Positions 7,972 through 17,173 of a DNA stretch of 64,000 nt are shown here, one piece after another. Below the pieces are notes generated by a model. That model was given only the letters and a program-made list of their open reading frames with translations, did no database searches and had not been told where the DNA came from. Made by a program: the position numbers and the translations under genes. Source of the DNA: Methylovirgula sp. 4M-Z18 (GTDB lineage: Bacteria; Pseudomonadota; Alphaproteobacteria; Rhizobiales; Beijerinckiaceae); the NCBI RefSeq assembly GCF_037890675.1, contig NZ_CP149574.1:186001-250000 (forward strand), given 5' to 3'. Position 1 is the stretch's first letter; the number at the start of each line of letters is the position of its first letter.

Positions 7972-9671
7972 AACGTATAGGCCTTTGCGGTTGAGCCGTG
8001 TTCAAACGCCATCAGAGACGGGCCTTCGCCGGGCGCCGCGGGCGCTCTGAAGGATTGTCCGGGAATCGCTTCGAGCAGCGTGCGCGTATAAGGGCTTGCG
8101 GGATGGGCGAATACGTCCTCGACCTTGCCGCTTTCCATCACACGCCCGTTGTGCAGGACCGAAACCGTATCGGCGATCTGGCGCACGACCGCGAGATCAT
8201 GCGAAACGAAGAGATAGGTGAGGCCGAGCGCGCGCTGCAATTCGTCGAGCAAAGTGAGGATTTGTGCCTGTACGGTCACGTCGAGCGCCGATACCGCTTC
8301 GTCGAGCACGAGGATTTGTGGTTCGAGCACGAGTGCGCGGGCAATGGCGACGCGCTGGCGCTGACCGCCCGACAGGGCAAGCGGCGTACGATTGTGGAGG
8401 CTTGAAGGAAGACCGACGCGCTCGATGAGCCCGGCCACTTTGCGCTCCCGCTCGGCCTTGTCGCCGAGAGCGAAATTCAAAAGCGGTTCCTCGATGATCT
8501 GAAAAATCGTCTGGCGCGGATCGAGGGAATTGTAAGGGTTCTGATAGACGAGTTGAATCTTGCGCCGGAACTGGCGCAACGCTTCGCCCCGCAAACTGGT
8601 CCAGTCCGTGCCGTCGACGAGAATGCGCCCTGCGGTCGGCTTCAGCAGGCCGACGACATTGCGCGCGATCGTCGTTTTGCCCGAGCCCGATTCGCCGACG
8701 ATGGCGTGGGTCGTGCCGCTGCGCACGGTGAGCGATACATCGTCCACCGCGCGAAAGGCCCGACGCCGCTCGACGACGAAGTCTTGCACCAGATGCTCGA
8801 CGATGATCGCATTACCGGCCGTTTGCGACACGGGCGGGCGCGGCGGGCGGTTGACGGCGCGGGCGAGCGACGGCGCATCGGCGAGCAATTGTTCAGTATA
8901 GGCGCTGTACGGCGCGGCGATGATCGCGCCGGTTGCGCCTTGCTCGCGAATCTCGCCATTTTGCAGCACGATCAGGCGGTCGGCCCGGTCGGCGGCAACG
9001 CCGAGATCGTGGGTAACGAGAAGAACCGCCGTGCCATAGGCGCGTCGCAGATCGTCGATGAGATCGAGAATGCGCTTTTGCACGGTGACGTCGAGCGCGC
9101 TCGTCGGTTCGTCCGCGATGATCAGCGCCGGCCGCATGGCAATGGCGATGGCGATCAGGACGCGCTGGCGCATGCCGCCCGAAAGCTCATGCGGAAATTG
9201 TTTGGCGCGCAATTCGGGCTGCGACAACCCGACGCGCGCGAGCAGTTTCACCACTTGCGCTTCGACGACGGCCGAGCGCGCCCGTTCGTGGATCTGCATG
9301 ATTTCGGCGATCTGCTTGCCGATCGGCACGACGGGATTGAGCGAACTTGCCGGATCCTGCGGAATGAGGCTGATGCGCGCGCCGCGGATGGCATTGAGCT
9401 CTCGTTGCGGCAGGCGGGAAATATCGTTGCCGTTCAGGCGAATCGTGCCGCGGTCGAGGCGGCCGTTGCTCGGCAAGAGGCCGATGATCGCTTGCGCCGT
9501 CGTGGTCTTGCCAGATCCGGATTCGCCGACCAGCGCGACGATCTCGCCGGGCTGGATGGCGAAGGATACGCCGCGCACGACCTGCGTATCGTTTTCGTCG
9601 CTGCGGTAGGAAACAGCCAGATCGCTCACTTCCAGCAGCGGCGGGCGTGGTGTTGTCGCGTTGTTACTCAT
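7968..9671 (-). CDS. Fused dipeptide/oligopeptide ABC transporter ATPase (two ATPase domains)
   Basis: Protein of 567 aa combining the DppD-like and DppF-like ATPases of a peptide/nickel-type importer in one chain, as in GsiA and YejF. Domain 1 has Walker A GESGSGKTTTAQ and signature LSGGMRQRVLIAIAIA; domain 2 has GESGSGKTTIARN and [15 protein letters not shown]. Each has Walker B and the EPTSALD or EAVSALD D-loop. The start ATG (MSNNATT) overlaps the stop of the permease gene by 4 bases. An upstream extension of the open frame lies within the permease gene and is discarded. It energises the two permeases encoded just upstream. Confidence 0.93.
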   Translation of the reverse strand: MSNNATTPRPPLLEVSDLAVSYRSDENDTQVVRGVSFAIQPGEIVALVGESGSGKTTTAQAIIGLLPSNGRLDRGTIRLNGNDISRLPQRELNAIRGARISLIPQDPASSLNPVVPIGKQIAEIMQIHERARSAVVEAQVVKLLARVGLSQPELRAKQFPHELSGGMRQRVLIAIAIAMRPALIIADEPTSALDVTVQKRILDLIDDLRRAYGTAVLLVTHDLGVAADRADRLIVLQNGEIREQGATGAIIAAPYSAYTEQLLADAPSLARAVNRPPRPPVSQTAGNAIIVEHLVQDFVVERRRAFRAVDDVSLTVRSGTTHAIVGESGSGKTTIARNVVGLLKPTAGRILVDGTDWTSLRGEALRQFRRKIQLVYQNPYNSLDPRQTIFQIIEEPLLNFALGDKAERERKVAGLIERVGLPSSLHNRTPLALSGGQRQRVAIARALVLEPQILVLDEAVSALDVTVQAQILTLLDELQRALGLTYLFVSHDLAVVRQIADTVSVLHNGRVMESGKVEDVFAHPASPYTRTLLEAIPGQSFRAPAAPGEGPSLMAFEHGSTAKAYTL

Positions 9672-10507
9672 GCCGTCCTCTTGCGCATGGATTGGCTTAT
9701 CCGGTTTGCGGACAGCACGAGCAACACGATAGCAATGCCTGGAAAGGTCGTCAGCCACCAGGCCGTCGAGATGTAGTTGCGCCCTTCCGCCACCAAGAGG
9801 CCCCACTCGGGCGTCGGCGGCGGCGCGCCATAGCCGAGAAAGCCCAAGGTCGCGGTCAGGATGATCGCCGTGCCGAATTGCAACGCCGCATAGGCGATCA
9901 CGGCGGTAAGGGAATTGGGCAGCACGTGCCGCCACAATACTTTGCCGAACGTGCCGCCGCTGCCGAACGCAGCCTCAACATAATCGCTGCGCCGCACGCG
10001 CATGACTTCCGAGCGCGCGAGGCGGGCGAAATGGGCGATCGAGGTTGCACCGACTGCGAGTGCGACTTGAAGGGTGCCAAATCCGAGAAAGATGATGAGG
10101 CTCATGGCGAGCAGCAGGTCGGGGATGGCCAGGAGCACGTCAACCAGCCGCATGATCGCGTCGTCGATGCGATTGTTGAGCGAGCCCGCGAGAAGGCCGA
10201 GCAGCGTGCCGAAAATCGATCCTACCGCAACCGCAAGAAAAGCGCCGGCGAGTGAGTGAACGGCGCCGTAGATGATGCGGGCCAAAACATCGCGACCGAT
10301 TTGATCCGTGCCGAGCGGGTGCGCCACGCTCGGTGGCAGAAGCTGCTGGCCGGCGATTCCTTCCGTGCCGCTATAGGGCGTGAAAGCCCAAGGCACGATG
10401 GCCCACAGCGCCACGATGGCAACGACGAGCCAGGCAAGAATCAAACCAGGCTGAAGTCTTGGGCGCCGAAAGGCCGGCGCGCGAAGATCGCTTTGCAACA
10501 CGCTCAT
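9668..10507 (-). CDS. Peptide-type ABC transporter permease (DppC/GsiD-like)
   Basis: Inner-membrane permease, 279 aa, with the OppC-family N-terminal segment (one TM near residues 22-42), the conserved LGTDQIGRDVLARIIYGA motif just before the transport domain, and the ATPase coupling loop EAAFGSGGTFGKVLWRHVLPN. Five further hydrophobic segments follow. The start ATG (MSVLQSD) overlaps the other permease's stop by 4 bases. With the second permease it forms the translocation pore. Confidence 0.92.
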   Translation of the reverse strand: MSVLQSDLRAPAFRRPRLQPGLILAWLVVAIVALWAIVPWAFTPYSGTEGIAGQQLLPPSVAHPLGTDQIGRDVLARIIYGAVHSLAGAFLAVAVGSIFGTLLGLLAGSLNNRIDDAIMRLVDVLLAIPDLLLAMSLIIFLGFGTLQVALAVGATSIAHFARLARSEVMRVRRSDYVEAAFGSGGTFGKVLWRHVLPNSLTAVIAYAALQFGTAIILTATLGFLGYGAPPPTPEWGLLVAEGRNYISTAWWLTTFPGIAIVLLVLSANRISQSMRKRTA

Positions 10508-11448
10508 GGCGTCGCTCCGATCTTCCGGCCGAGGCGCGGATCGAGCAGCGGAAAAATCACATCGACGAGGAGATTGATGAGAACGAAAGCCAAAGCTGAC
10601 AGCAGGACGATCGCCTGCAGCACCGATGTGTCTTCGTTCAGCACTGCTTTCGCGGTCAATGTGCCGAGGCCGTCGAGGCCGAAGACCGTTTCGGTGACGA
10701 TGGCGGTGACGAGCAGCCGCCCAAGCAGAATGCCCGCGATGGTGAGGGCGGGGAGAATGGCATTGCGCGCGATATGCCGCCACAACACGCGGCTATGCGA
10801 AGCACCCTTGGCGCGCGCCACCGCCACGAAGGGCTGCGCCTTCACGTCATCGATACTGCGCAGCAGAATTTGCGCGAGCGGCGCCGAAATCGGCACGGCG
10901 ACGGTGAGGACGGGGAGGATCAAGCCCTGCCATTCGCCCGGATTGATGACCGGAATGAGCTTCAGGCGGAAGGATACGATCTGGATGAGGATGATGCCGA
11001 GCCAGAAGGACGGGATCGAGGTGAACAGCGCCGGCAGCGCGGCGAGGGTCGAGCGCAGCCACGCCCATTCGGTCAGATGGGCTGCAAAGGCAATGGCGAG
11101 GGCGAAAATCACCGCGAGGAGAAAGCTGAGAGCGGTCAGGCGCAAGGTGACGGGGAGGTTCGTGGCAAGTTGTTCGCTGACCGGCACGCCGTCTTGAATC
11201 GAATAGCCTAAGTTGCCGGTCATGATATTGCCGATCGCGTGCAGATATTGCTGCCACAACGGGCTATCGGCCCCATAGGAGGCGCGGATGGCAGCGATCT
11301 GCTCGGGGCTCAAGCCGAGATCCGGATTTTGAAACTTGATCATGATCGCATCGCCCGGCATCGCCTGCAGCAGGATGAAGGAAACGGTGAACGCCGCCCA
11401 CAGCACGAACAGCGCCTGCCCAAATCTGCTTGCCACATAATGCAACAT
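10504..11448 (-). CDS. Peptide-type ABC transporter permease (DppB/GsiC-like)
   Basis: Inner-membrane permease, 314 aa from ATG MLHYVASRFGQA, the typical DppB opening with a first TM at about residues 10-30 and the conserved LLQAMPGDAI. The coupling loop is VARAKGASHSRVLWRHIARN. The open frame continues 24 codons upstream, but that segment is polar and unlike the family, so the later ATG is chosen. The gene follows the binding-protein gene by 97 bases and overlaps the next permease by 4 bases. Confidence 0.92.
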   Translation of the reverse strand: MLHYVASRFGQALFVLWAAFTVSFILLQAMPGDAIMIKFQNPDLGLSPEQIAAIRASYGADSPLWQQYLHAIGNIMTGNLGYSIQDGVPVSEQLATNLPVTLRLTALSFLLAVIFALAIAFAAHLTEWAWLRSTLAALPALFTSIPSFWLGIILIQIVSFRLKLIPVINPGEWQGLILPVLTVAVPISAPLAQILLRSIDDVKAQPFVAVARAKGASHSRVLWRHIARNAILPALTIAGILLGRLLVTAIVTETVFGLDGLGTLTAKAVLNEDTSVLQAIVLLSALAFVLINLLVDVIFPLLDPRLGRKIGATP

Positions 11449-11545
11449 CGCGGTTCTCGTATCGGTCTGCGCGCGGCAGACGGGGTTACGCCAACGGAGC
11501 GAACCCTTCTCGCGCGTCATCGCGCAGGAGAAGGTTTTTCACGTC

Positions 11546-13186
11546 TCAATGCTTGTCGAGCCAGACGCTATAAAAACTCGGCCGGCCCACGGCTTCGAAG
11601 GCGATGCCTTTCGTATAGGGCGCGCCGGCAAAGACCTGCGGCTCTTCGAAAATCGGCACCACATAGGCTTGGTCGATCAGATAGTTCTGCGCGGTGCCGG
11701 CATCGGCGAGGCGCTTAGCGCTGTCGGTCTCTGCTGCGACAGCCTCAAGATGGCCGTTCAGGGTCGGGTCGATGAAGTTTTGCACCTTCGCGCTTTGGCC
11801 GTCCTTTTGCAGCAGCACGTCGCGGTTCTTCGGATAGAATTGGCTCTTGATGACGTCAGGGTCGGCGCGACCGACTTCCACCACGACCGCAGGCGTTTTT
11901 TGGGGGTCGAGATTATCGGTGACCGCGCTTGCGGCGTTGCCCGGCAGCACGTTCACCTTGACACCGACCTTCGCCCATTGCTGGCCGAGCAATTGCAGCA
12001 CGGCCTTGTTCTGTGGCTGTGGCGGCGATTCATACAATCTCAGCGACAGGGTTTCTCCGTCTTTGTGCCGCAGGCCGTCGGGTCCAAGGGCCCATCCGGC
12101 ATCGTCCAGCAATTTCTTCGCGGCGTCCGGATCATAGGCGAGCTTCGCCGAGAGATCGACATAGCCGGCCGCTTTGGACGAGATGACCGAGGTCGCTTGC
12201 GGATAATTGGCCGAGAACAGGGTAGCGACGATTTCCTTGGCGTCGGTTGCATGTAGCAAAGCCTGGCGCACGCGCAGGTCCGCGACGAGCGCGTTATCGG
12301 GGCGGAAGGCGACACCGTCGTTCACGCCGCGCGTCGGCGCGGCATAGATCGGGAAATCCTGCGCCGAAACCTGCTTCTCGTCATAGGCCTGCAACTGGCG
12401 CATGAAATCGGCCTGGCCTGCAAGCAATGAGCCGATCCGCACGCTGTCCTCCGGCGTGATGATGTATTTGATGCCGTCGAGATAGGCCGGGCCCTGATGC
12501 GCCAGCGTTTTCGGCCCCCAGGCATAATCCTTGCGCGCTTTCAGGTCGAGTTCCTTGCCCAGGGTCTCGTTGCTGACCACGAAAGGCCCGGAGCCGACGA
12601 TGTTGGTCGCCTTGCCAAGCTCGTCGAACGGCCGCGCGAGGGTCGCGAGCGAGACGAGGCCCGAGCCGATCACCGACGTGCCCTGCAGAAAGCCCGGCGA
12701 GGGCCTCTTGAAAGTGAATTTCACCGTGCGGGAATCGATGACTTCGCTGTGATCGTAATTGTTGATCACTTCCGAGACGGGCAGCTTGAGGGCCGGATTG
12801 CCGAGGCCGAACGTGTCGTAGTTTTTCGCCACTGCATTGGCGTCGAGCGGGGTTCCGTCCGAGAAGGTCACGCCGTCGCGGATCTTGAACGTATATTCGG
12901 TGTCATCCGCATTCACCGTCCAGGATTCGGCGATCCACGGCTCGATCTTGAGGGTTTTCGGGTCCTGATAGGTCAGCTTGTCGGTGATCTGATTGAGCAC
13001 GCCGCCGTTCGGATAAAAGCCGCCGGCCGGCGGGTAGAGATTGGTGTGCGGCTGCTGCTCCAGATAGATCAGCGTGCCGCCCTTGACCGGCGCGTCCTCC
13101 GCGCGGGCGACGGTTGCGGCGAGAGCCAGTGCACCCAAGAGGGCGGTCGATGCGGCGAGTTGGCGGATCCCTGTCGAATACCTCAA
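11546..13186 (-). CDS. ABC transporter substrate-binding protein, peptide/nickel type (KPN_01854-like)
   Basis: Periplasmic solute-binding protein (family 5), 546 aa, and first gene of the operon that ends at 5694. A signal peptide (ASTALLGALALAATVARA) ends near residue 29. Family-5 landmarks include WTVNADDTEYTFKIRDGVTF with FSDGTPLDANAV, and VRQALLHATDAKEIV. It is in the family seen beside luciferase-like monooxygenases and CMD proteins in other bacteria. It captures the compound taken up by the fused ATPase and two permeases. An AT-rich stretch upstream (13240-13290) is the likely promoter region. Confidence 0.9.
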   Translation of the reverse strand: MRYSTGIRQLAASTALLGALALAATVARAEDAPVKGGTLIYLEQQPHTNLYPPAGGFYPNGGVLNQITDKLTYQDPKTLKIEPWIAESWTVNADDTEYTFKIRDGVTFSDGTPLDANAVAKNYDTFGLGNPALKLPVSEVINNYDHSEVIDSRTVKFTFKRPSPGFLQGTSVIGSGLVSLATLARPFDELGKATNIVGSGPFVVSNETLGKELDLKARKDYAWGPKTLAHQGPAYLDGIKYIITPEDSVRIGSLLAGQADFMRQLQAYDEKQVSAQDFPIYAAPTRGVNDGVAFRPDNALVADLRVRQALLHATDAKEIVATLFSANYPQATSVISSKAAGYVDLSAKLAYDPDAAKKLLDDAGWALGPDGLRHKDGETLSLRLYESPPQPQNKAVLQLLGQQWAKVGVKVNVLPGNAASAVTDNLDPQKTPAVVVEVGRADPDVIKSQFYPKNRDVLLQKDGQSAKVQNFIDPTLNGHLEAVAAETDSAKRLADAGTAQNYLIDQAYVVPIFEEPQVFAGAPYTKGIAFEAVGRPSFYSVWLDKH

Positions 13187-13542
13187 GTGCCTGGCTCCTT
13201 TGGCAAATCTGTCGCGTCGCCATTCAGTTGAATGGCGCTGTGATATAATATTATATATTTTATAGAATTACTTTATTGAAATTGAATGACGATGCCAAGC
13301 CAAATTTTGACGCGCCCATATGGCTCTGTGTGAGGGCGCCCGTCGCGGATCGTGAACGGAAATGCGGTCCGGGAGGAAATAGGGCGACGGCCGGCAAGGG
13401 GAAGGCGCGCCGGCCTAGCTACGCCCGCTCTGGAAGAGACGTCAGGATCAGGCTACAAAAGCATGTGGCGGCTTGCCCTTGTCCGAAGGGCAGCCGCCAC
13501 AATTCTGATCGCGTCCTGTCGTTTCGCGTCGGATCCGTCGTC
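13187..13542. other. Intergenic region with AT-rich promoter stretch
   Basis: A 356-base gap between two leftward genes. The AT-rich run at about 13240-13290 stands out strongly from the GC-rich background and probably carries the promoter of the binding-protein operon. The right part holds the terminator of the xanthine-type permease gene. No gene is supported. Confidence 0.55.
13465..13500 (-). terminator. Rho-independent terminator after the NCS2 permease gene
   Basis: Arms GTGGCGGCTTGCCCTT and AAGGGCAGCCGCCAC pair with a one-base bulge around a loop of about five bases. Read on the minus strand, the hairpin is followed after a few bases by a TTTT run, 40 bases past the permease stop codon. 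Confidence 0.75.
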
Positions 13543-15021
13543 TCAGTGTGCGTCGTGCACGATCTGCACCGGCTTGCCCTTCGCGTCGTAGAGCTGGCCG
13601 TCAAGGAAATAATCGCCCTCGTGCAAGCCGGCCACGTCCTGGTAGCGCAGGATGCGTTCCGAGGCCGCGACGAACACCGATTGCTGGTCGGAATTGCCGA
13701 GTTTGAGATGGTTGAACAGCAGGTTCAGCGCAATCGCCATGATGGCCGCCGAGCTGATGCCGGAATGGAAGATCGTGCTGAACCAGGCGGGGAAATGTTC
13801 GTAGAATTGCGGCGCGGCAATCGGGATCATGCCGAAGCCGAGCGAGGTCGCGACGATCACGAGATTCATGTTGTTGGCATATTCGACCTTCGACAGCGAC
13901 CGGATGCCGCTCGCCGCCACCGTGCCGAACAGAACGAGCCCCGCACCGCCGAGAACCGAAGCGGGCACCGCCGCGATCACCCGGCCCATGACAGGCAGCA
14001 GGCCGAGCGTCACCAAAATCAGGCCGGCGCAGGCGACGACATAGCGGCTTTTCACGCCGGTCACGGCGACAAGGCCGACATTTTGCGCGAAGGCGCTTTG
14101 GGTGAACGAGCCGAAGATCGGCGCGATCAGGCTGGAGAGCATGTCGGCGCGCAAGCCGTCGCCGAGCCGATGCGAATCCACTTTCGTGCCGATGATTTCG
14201 CCGATCGCGAGAATGTCGGCCGAGGTTTCCACCAAGGTGACGATGATGACGATCACCATGGAGATCGTGGCGGCCGCACCGAAGCTCGGCAGGCCGAAGT
14301 GAAACAGCGTCGGCAGCGCGAAGATCGGTCCCTCAGTTATCTTGGAGAAATCGGCCATGCCGAGAAATGTGGCGATGATCGTGCCGATGATCATGGATAG
14401 CAAAATCGACAGGCGCGAGATGGCGGCGCTGCCGACCTTGCTCAGGATGAGAACGAACGCCAGGGTCATCCCGGCGAGGCCGATATTGGCGACGCTGCCA
14501 AACCCTGGCGCGTTGTTGTTGCCGCCCATCGCCCAGCGGGCGGCGACCGGCATTAGTGTCAGGCCGATCGTAGTGATGACGATGCCGGTGACGAGCGGCG
14601 GGAAGAACTTGATGACGCGCGAAAAGACCGGCGTGATCAGCAAGCCGCAGAGTGATGCCAGCATCACCGCGCCCAGCACCGCCGGCAAGCCGCCGCCGTC
14701 CTTTGCAGCGACGATCGTCGTCATGGTGGCGACGCCGGCGAAGGAAACGCCTTGCACCAGTGGTAATTGGCAACCGAAGAAAGGAATACCGATCGTCTGC
14801 AGGATCGTGGCCAGACCGCCGGCAAAGAGCGATGCGGTGATCAGGAGCCCGATGTCGGCGGGCGAGAGGCCGGCGGCCTGGCCCAGAATGAGCGGGACGG
14901 CGACAATGCCGCCATACATGGTCAGAACGTGCTGAAAGCCATAGGCAAGGTTAGCGAAAATGCCGAGATGCCCGTCCTCCGGGCGCGACGCGTCCAATCC
15001 TTGTGCTTGCGTCTCAGTCAA
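13543..15021 (-). CDS. NCS2 nucleobase:cation symporter (xanthine/uracil permease family)
   Basis: Polytopic inner-membrane purine or pyrimidine transporter, 492 aa. The N terminus has QHVLTMYGGIVAVPLILGQA, and the family signature QNVGLVAVTGVKSRYV (pattern Q-N-x-G-x4-T) lies in the middle of the protein. About 12-14 hydrophobic segments can be counted. The start is a TTG at 15021, chosen because AGGGAGG lies five bases upstream; the ATG 10 codons further up has no ribosome site. Xanthine or urate is more likely than uracil by overall look, but this is inference. It is divergent from the AzgA-type permease at 15433, which argues for purine salvage or catabolism. Confidence 0.88.
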   Translation of the reverse strand: MTETQAQGLDASRPEDGHLGIFANLAYGFQHVLTMYGGIVAVPLILGQAAGLSPADIGLLITASLFAGGLATILQTIGIPFFGCQLPLVQGVSFAGVATMTTIVAAKDGGGLPAVLGAVMLASLCGLLITPVFSRVIKFFPPLVTGIVITTIGLTLMPVAARWAMGGNNNAPGFGSVANIGLAGMTLAFVLILSKVGSAAISRLSILLSMIIGTIIATFLGMADFSKITEGPIFALPTLFHFGLPSFGAAATISMVIVIIVTLVETSADILAIGEIIGTKVDSHRLGDGLRADMLSSLIAPIFGSFTQSAFAQNVGLVAVTGVKSRYVVACAGLILVTLGLLPVMGRVIAAVPASVLGGAGLVLFGTVAASGIRSLSKVEYANNMNLVIVATSLGFGMIPIAAPQFYEHFPAWFSTIFHSGISSAAIMAIALNLLFNHLKLGNSDQQSVFVAASERILRYQDVAGLHEGDYFLDGQLYDAKGKPVQIVHDAH

Positions 15022-15432
15022 ACGAGCCTCCCTACTGGTTCGATTGCGCAATGGAAAAGTTTATTCCCCAAATCGGGGGCAAGGAATAGACGCGCGGGAG
15101 ACGAAGGATTTTCGCATGGAAAATGAAAATCACCGGCTGCCCCGTCGCCCGCCGCTTTCCAAATTCCTTTGAAAGACCTTCAACGCCGCATGGGCGTCTG
15201 GACGCTTGTGCAAAGCGACCGATCGCCCCAAGCTTGCCTGCCTGTCATGGACGGGTCCGGAAAATACAGCCGCCGCAATTGCAAGGCGCACCGGAATGGC
15301 CTGTCGGCCAATGATTTGGGGAGCAACGCCAAGCACAGCGATCACCGAGACGCGCAGGCTGCATGAGCTTGCGGGCACGGTCGTTCGCGCGGATGGGCGC
15401 GGCTCACTCGGAACCGAGGGAGGAGAAGCGAC
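15022..15432. other. Divergent intergenic region between two purine permeases
   Basis: A 411-base control region. I see no supported gene. Open frames here are short or extend into the antisense of the flanking genes. Its length exceeds what two simple promoters need, so a leader RNA or operator is possible, but I could not fold a known purine riboswitch by eye. Confidence 0.4.
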
Positions 15433-16722
15433 GTGCTGGAGGCAGTTTTCAAACTGAAGGAACAGGGGACATCGGTCCGGACGGAGATGATCGCGGGGAT
15501 CACGACCTTCCTGACCATGGCCTATATCATCTTCGTCAATCCGGAGATCCTGTCGTCGACCGGCATGGACCGGAATGCGGTGTTCGTGGCGACCTGTCTT
15601 GCCGCCGCAACCGGATCGCTGATCATGGGCCTGTTTGCCAATTGGCCGATCGGCATGGCGCCCGGCATGGGCCTCAACGCCTTCTTCGCCTTCGGTGTCG
15701 TCGGCGCCATGGGCTTTACCTGGCAGCAGGCCTTGGGCGCGGTCTTCATCTCCGGCAGCGTATTTCTCGTTCTGACCGTGACAGGCGTGCGCCGCTGGCT
15801 GGTCGCCGGCATTCCGCATTCTATGCGAAGTGCGATTGCAGCCGGTATCGGCATGTTTCTTGGCATTATCGCGCTGAAGAGCTCCGGCATCATCGTCGGC
15901 AACCAGGCGACCTTGGTGACACTCGGCAAGCTCAACCAGCCCGGCACGCTGCTCGCCATCCTCGGCTTCTTCGTGATCGCCGCGCTCGACACACTGAAAG
16001 TACGCGGCGCGATCCTGATCGGCATTCTGCTCATCACCGTGCTGTCGATGATTGTCGGCGTCAGCACGTTCGGCGGCATCGTCTCGCCGCCGCCGAGCAT
16101 TCTGCCGACCTTCCTGCAACTCGACATTCCCGGCGCGCTGCATGGCGGATGGCTGAACGTGATCCTGGTCTTCGTGCTGGTCGAAGTGTTCGACGCCACG
16201 GGGACGCTGATCGGCGTCGCCAAGCGCGCCGGCCTGATCGCCGACGACAAGCCGAACAATCTCGGCAAGGCCCTGCTCGCCGACAGCAGCGCGATCGTCG
16301 CCGGCTCCTTGCTCGGGACCAGCAGCACGACCGCCTATGTGGAGAGCGTGTCGGGCGTGCAGTCCGGTGGGCGCACCGGATTGACGGCCGTCGTCGTCGG
16401 CGTGCTGTTCCTCGCCTCGTTGTTCTTCTCGCCGCTGGCGGGGGCCGTGCCGGTCTATGCGACCGCGCCTGCGCTGCTCTATGTCGCCTGTCTGATGATG
16501 CGCGAACTCCTTGAGATCGATTGGCAGGACATTACCGAGGCGGCGCCGTCCGCGCTGACCGCCCTGATGATGCCCTTCACCTATTCGATCGCCAACGGCC
16601 TCGCCTTCGGCTTCATCAGCTATGCGGTTATGAAAGCGCTGACGGGCCGGCCGCGTGAGCTGCATCTGGCAACCGGTCTGGTCGCTGTCCTGTTCGTCAT
16701 CCGCTTCGCCTTCTTCGTCTAA
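15433..16722 (+). CDS. AzgA-type adenine/guanine/hypoxanthine permease
   Basis: Polytopic membrane purine transporter of the AzgA branch, 429 aa. The N-terminal RTEMIAGITTFLTMAYIIFV followed by NPEILSSTGM is the family hallmark. Further landmarks are GMGLNAFFAF, FVLVEVFDATGTLIGVA and LLGTSSTTAYVESVSGV. The GTG start is supported by a purine-rich GGGAGGAG site upstream. It ends 24 bases before a bidirectional-looking terminator that also bounds rpsP. Together with the divergent NCS2 gene it gives the cell two unrelated purine uptake routes. Confidence 0.93.
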   Translation: MLEAVFKLKEQGTSVRTEMIAGITTFLTMAYIIFVNPEILSSTGMDRNAVFVATCLAAATGSLIMGLFANWPIGMAPGMGLNAFFAFGVVGAMGFTWQQALGAVFISGSVFLVLTVTGVRRWLVAGIPHSMRSAIAAGIGMFLGIIALKSSGIIVGNQATLVTLGKLNQPGTLLAILGFFVIAALDTLKVRGAILIGILLITVLSMIVGVSTFGGIVSPPPSILPTFLQLDIPGALHGGWLNVILVFVLVEVFDATGTLIGVAKRAGLIADDKPNNLGKALLADSSAIVAGSLLGTSSTTAYVESVSGVQSGGRTGLTAVVVGVLFLASLFFSPLAGAVPVYATAPALLYVACLMMRELLEIDWQDITEAAPSALTALMMPFTYSIANGLAFGFISYAVMKALTGRPRELHLATGLVAVLFVIRFAFFV

Positions 16723-16746
16723 GCGCGAAGACGTTGCCATAACGAA

Positions 16747-16775
16747 AATGCCCGCTGTTCAGCGGGCATTTTTTT
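16747..16775 (+). terminator. Terminator between the AzgA gene and rpsP
   Basis: Perfect 10-bp stem AATGCCCGCT / AGCGGGCATT with the 4-base loop GTTC, followed by a T run. On the opposite strand the arm is preceded by AAAA, so it can also stop leftward rpsP transcription. Confidence 0.9.
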
Positions 16776-16803
16776 GAGCTTTGAGAGCTGACCTGGCTGT
16801 TGT

Positions 16804-17151
16804 TTACGCAGCAGCTTCCGCCGCCTTGGCCGCCGCAGCCGCGCGCTCCTGCGCCTTCTTCTTCGGCTTGGCCTTTTCCGGATTGTTGCGGGCTTCGCGC
16901 TTCAACACGCCGAGGTCGTCGAGCAGGCGGGTGACGCGGTCGGTCGGCTGGGCGCCCTTGGCGATCCATTCCTTGGCCTTTTCCACGTCGAGCACGAGGC
17001 GCGCCGCATCTTCCTTGGCCTTCAGCGGGTCAAAGGTGCCGAGCTTCTCGATGAAGCGGCCGTCGCGCGGCATGCGCGAGTCGGCGACAACGACGCGGTA
17101 GAATGGACGCTTCTTGGCGCCGCCGCGGGAGAGACGAATTTTCAGGGACAT
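16804..17151 (-). CDS. rpsP: 30S ribosomal protein S16
   Basis: Small-subunit ribosomal protein, 115 aa. The N terminus [19 protein letters not shown] is diagnostic, followed by [18 protein letters not shown] and the [12 protein letters not shown] region. The C-terminal tail from about residue 90 is Lys/Ala rich, an extension common in alphaproteobacterial S16. It lies downstream of ffh but is separated from it by a small NIPSNAP-like gene. The usual downstream partners rimM and trmD are absent here and occur 32 kb away. Confidence 0.97.
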   Translation of the reverse strand: MSLKIRLSRGGAKKRPFYRVVVADSRMPRDGRFIEKLGTFDPLKAKEDAARLVLDVEKAKEWIAKGAQPTDRVTRLLDDLGVLKREARNNPEKAKPKKKAQERAAAAAKAAEAAA

Positions 17152-17173
17152 GTATTTTCCTTTCGATAAGAGA

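Noticed and set aside
15052-15432. Purine or xanthine riboswitch between the permeases
   Set aside because: I could not recognise a conserved aptamer core by eye; kept only as a question in the findings.
15130-16740. Minus-strand open frame opposite the AzgA gene
   Set aside because: Shadow of a certain membrane transporter gene; residue mix unlike real proteins.
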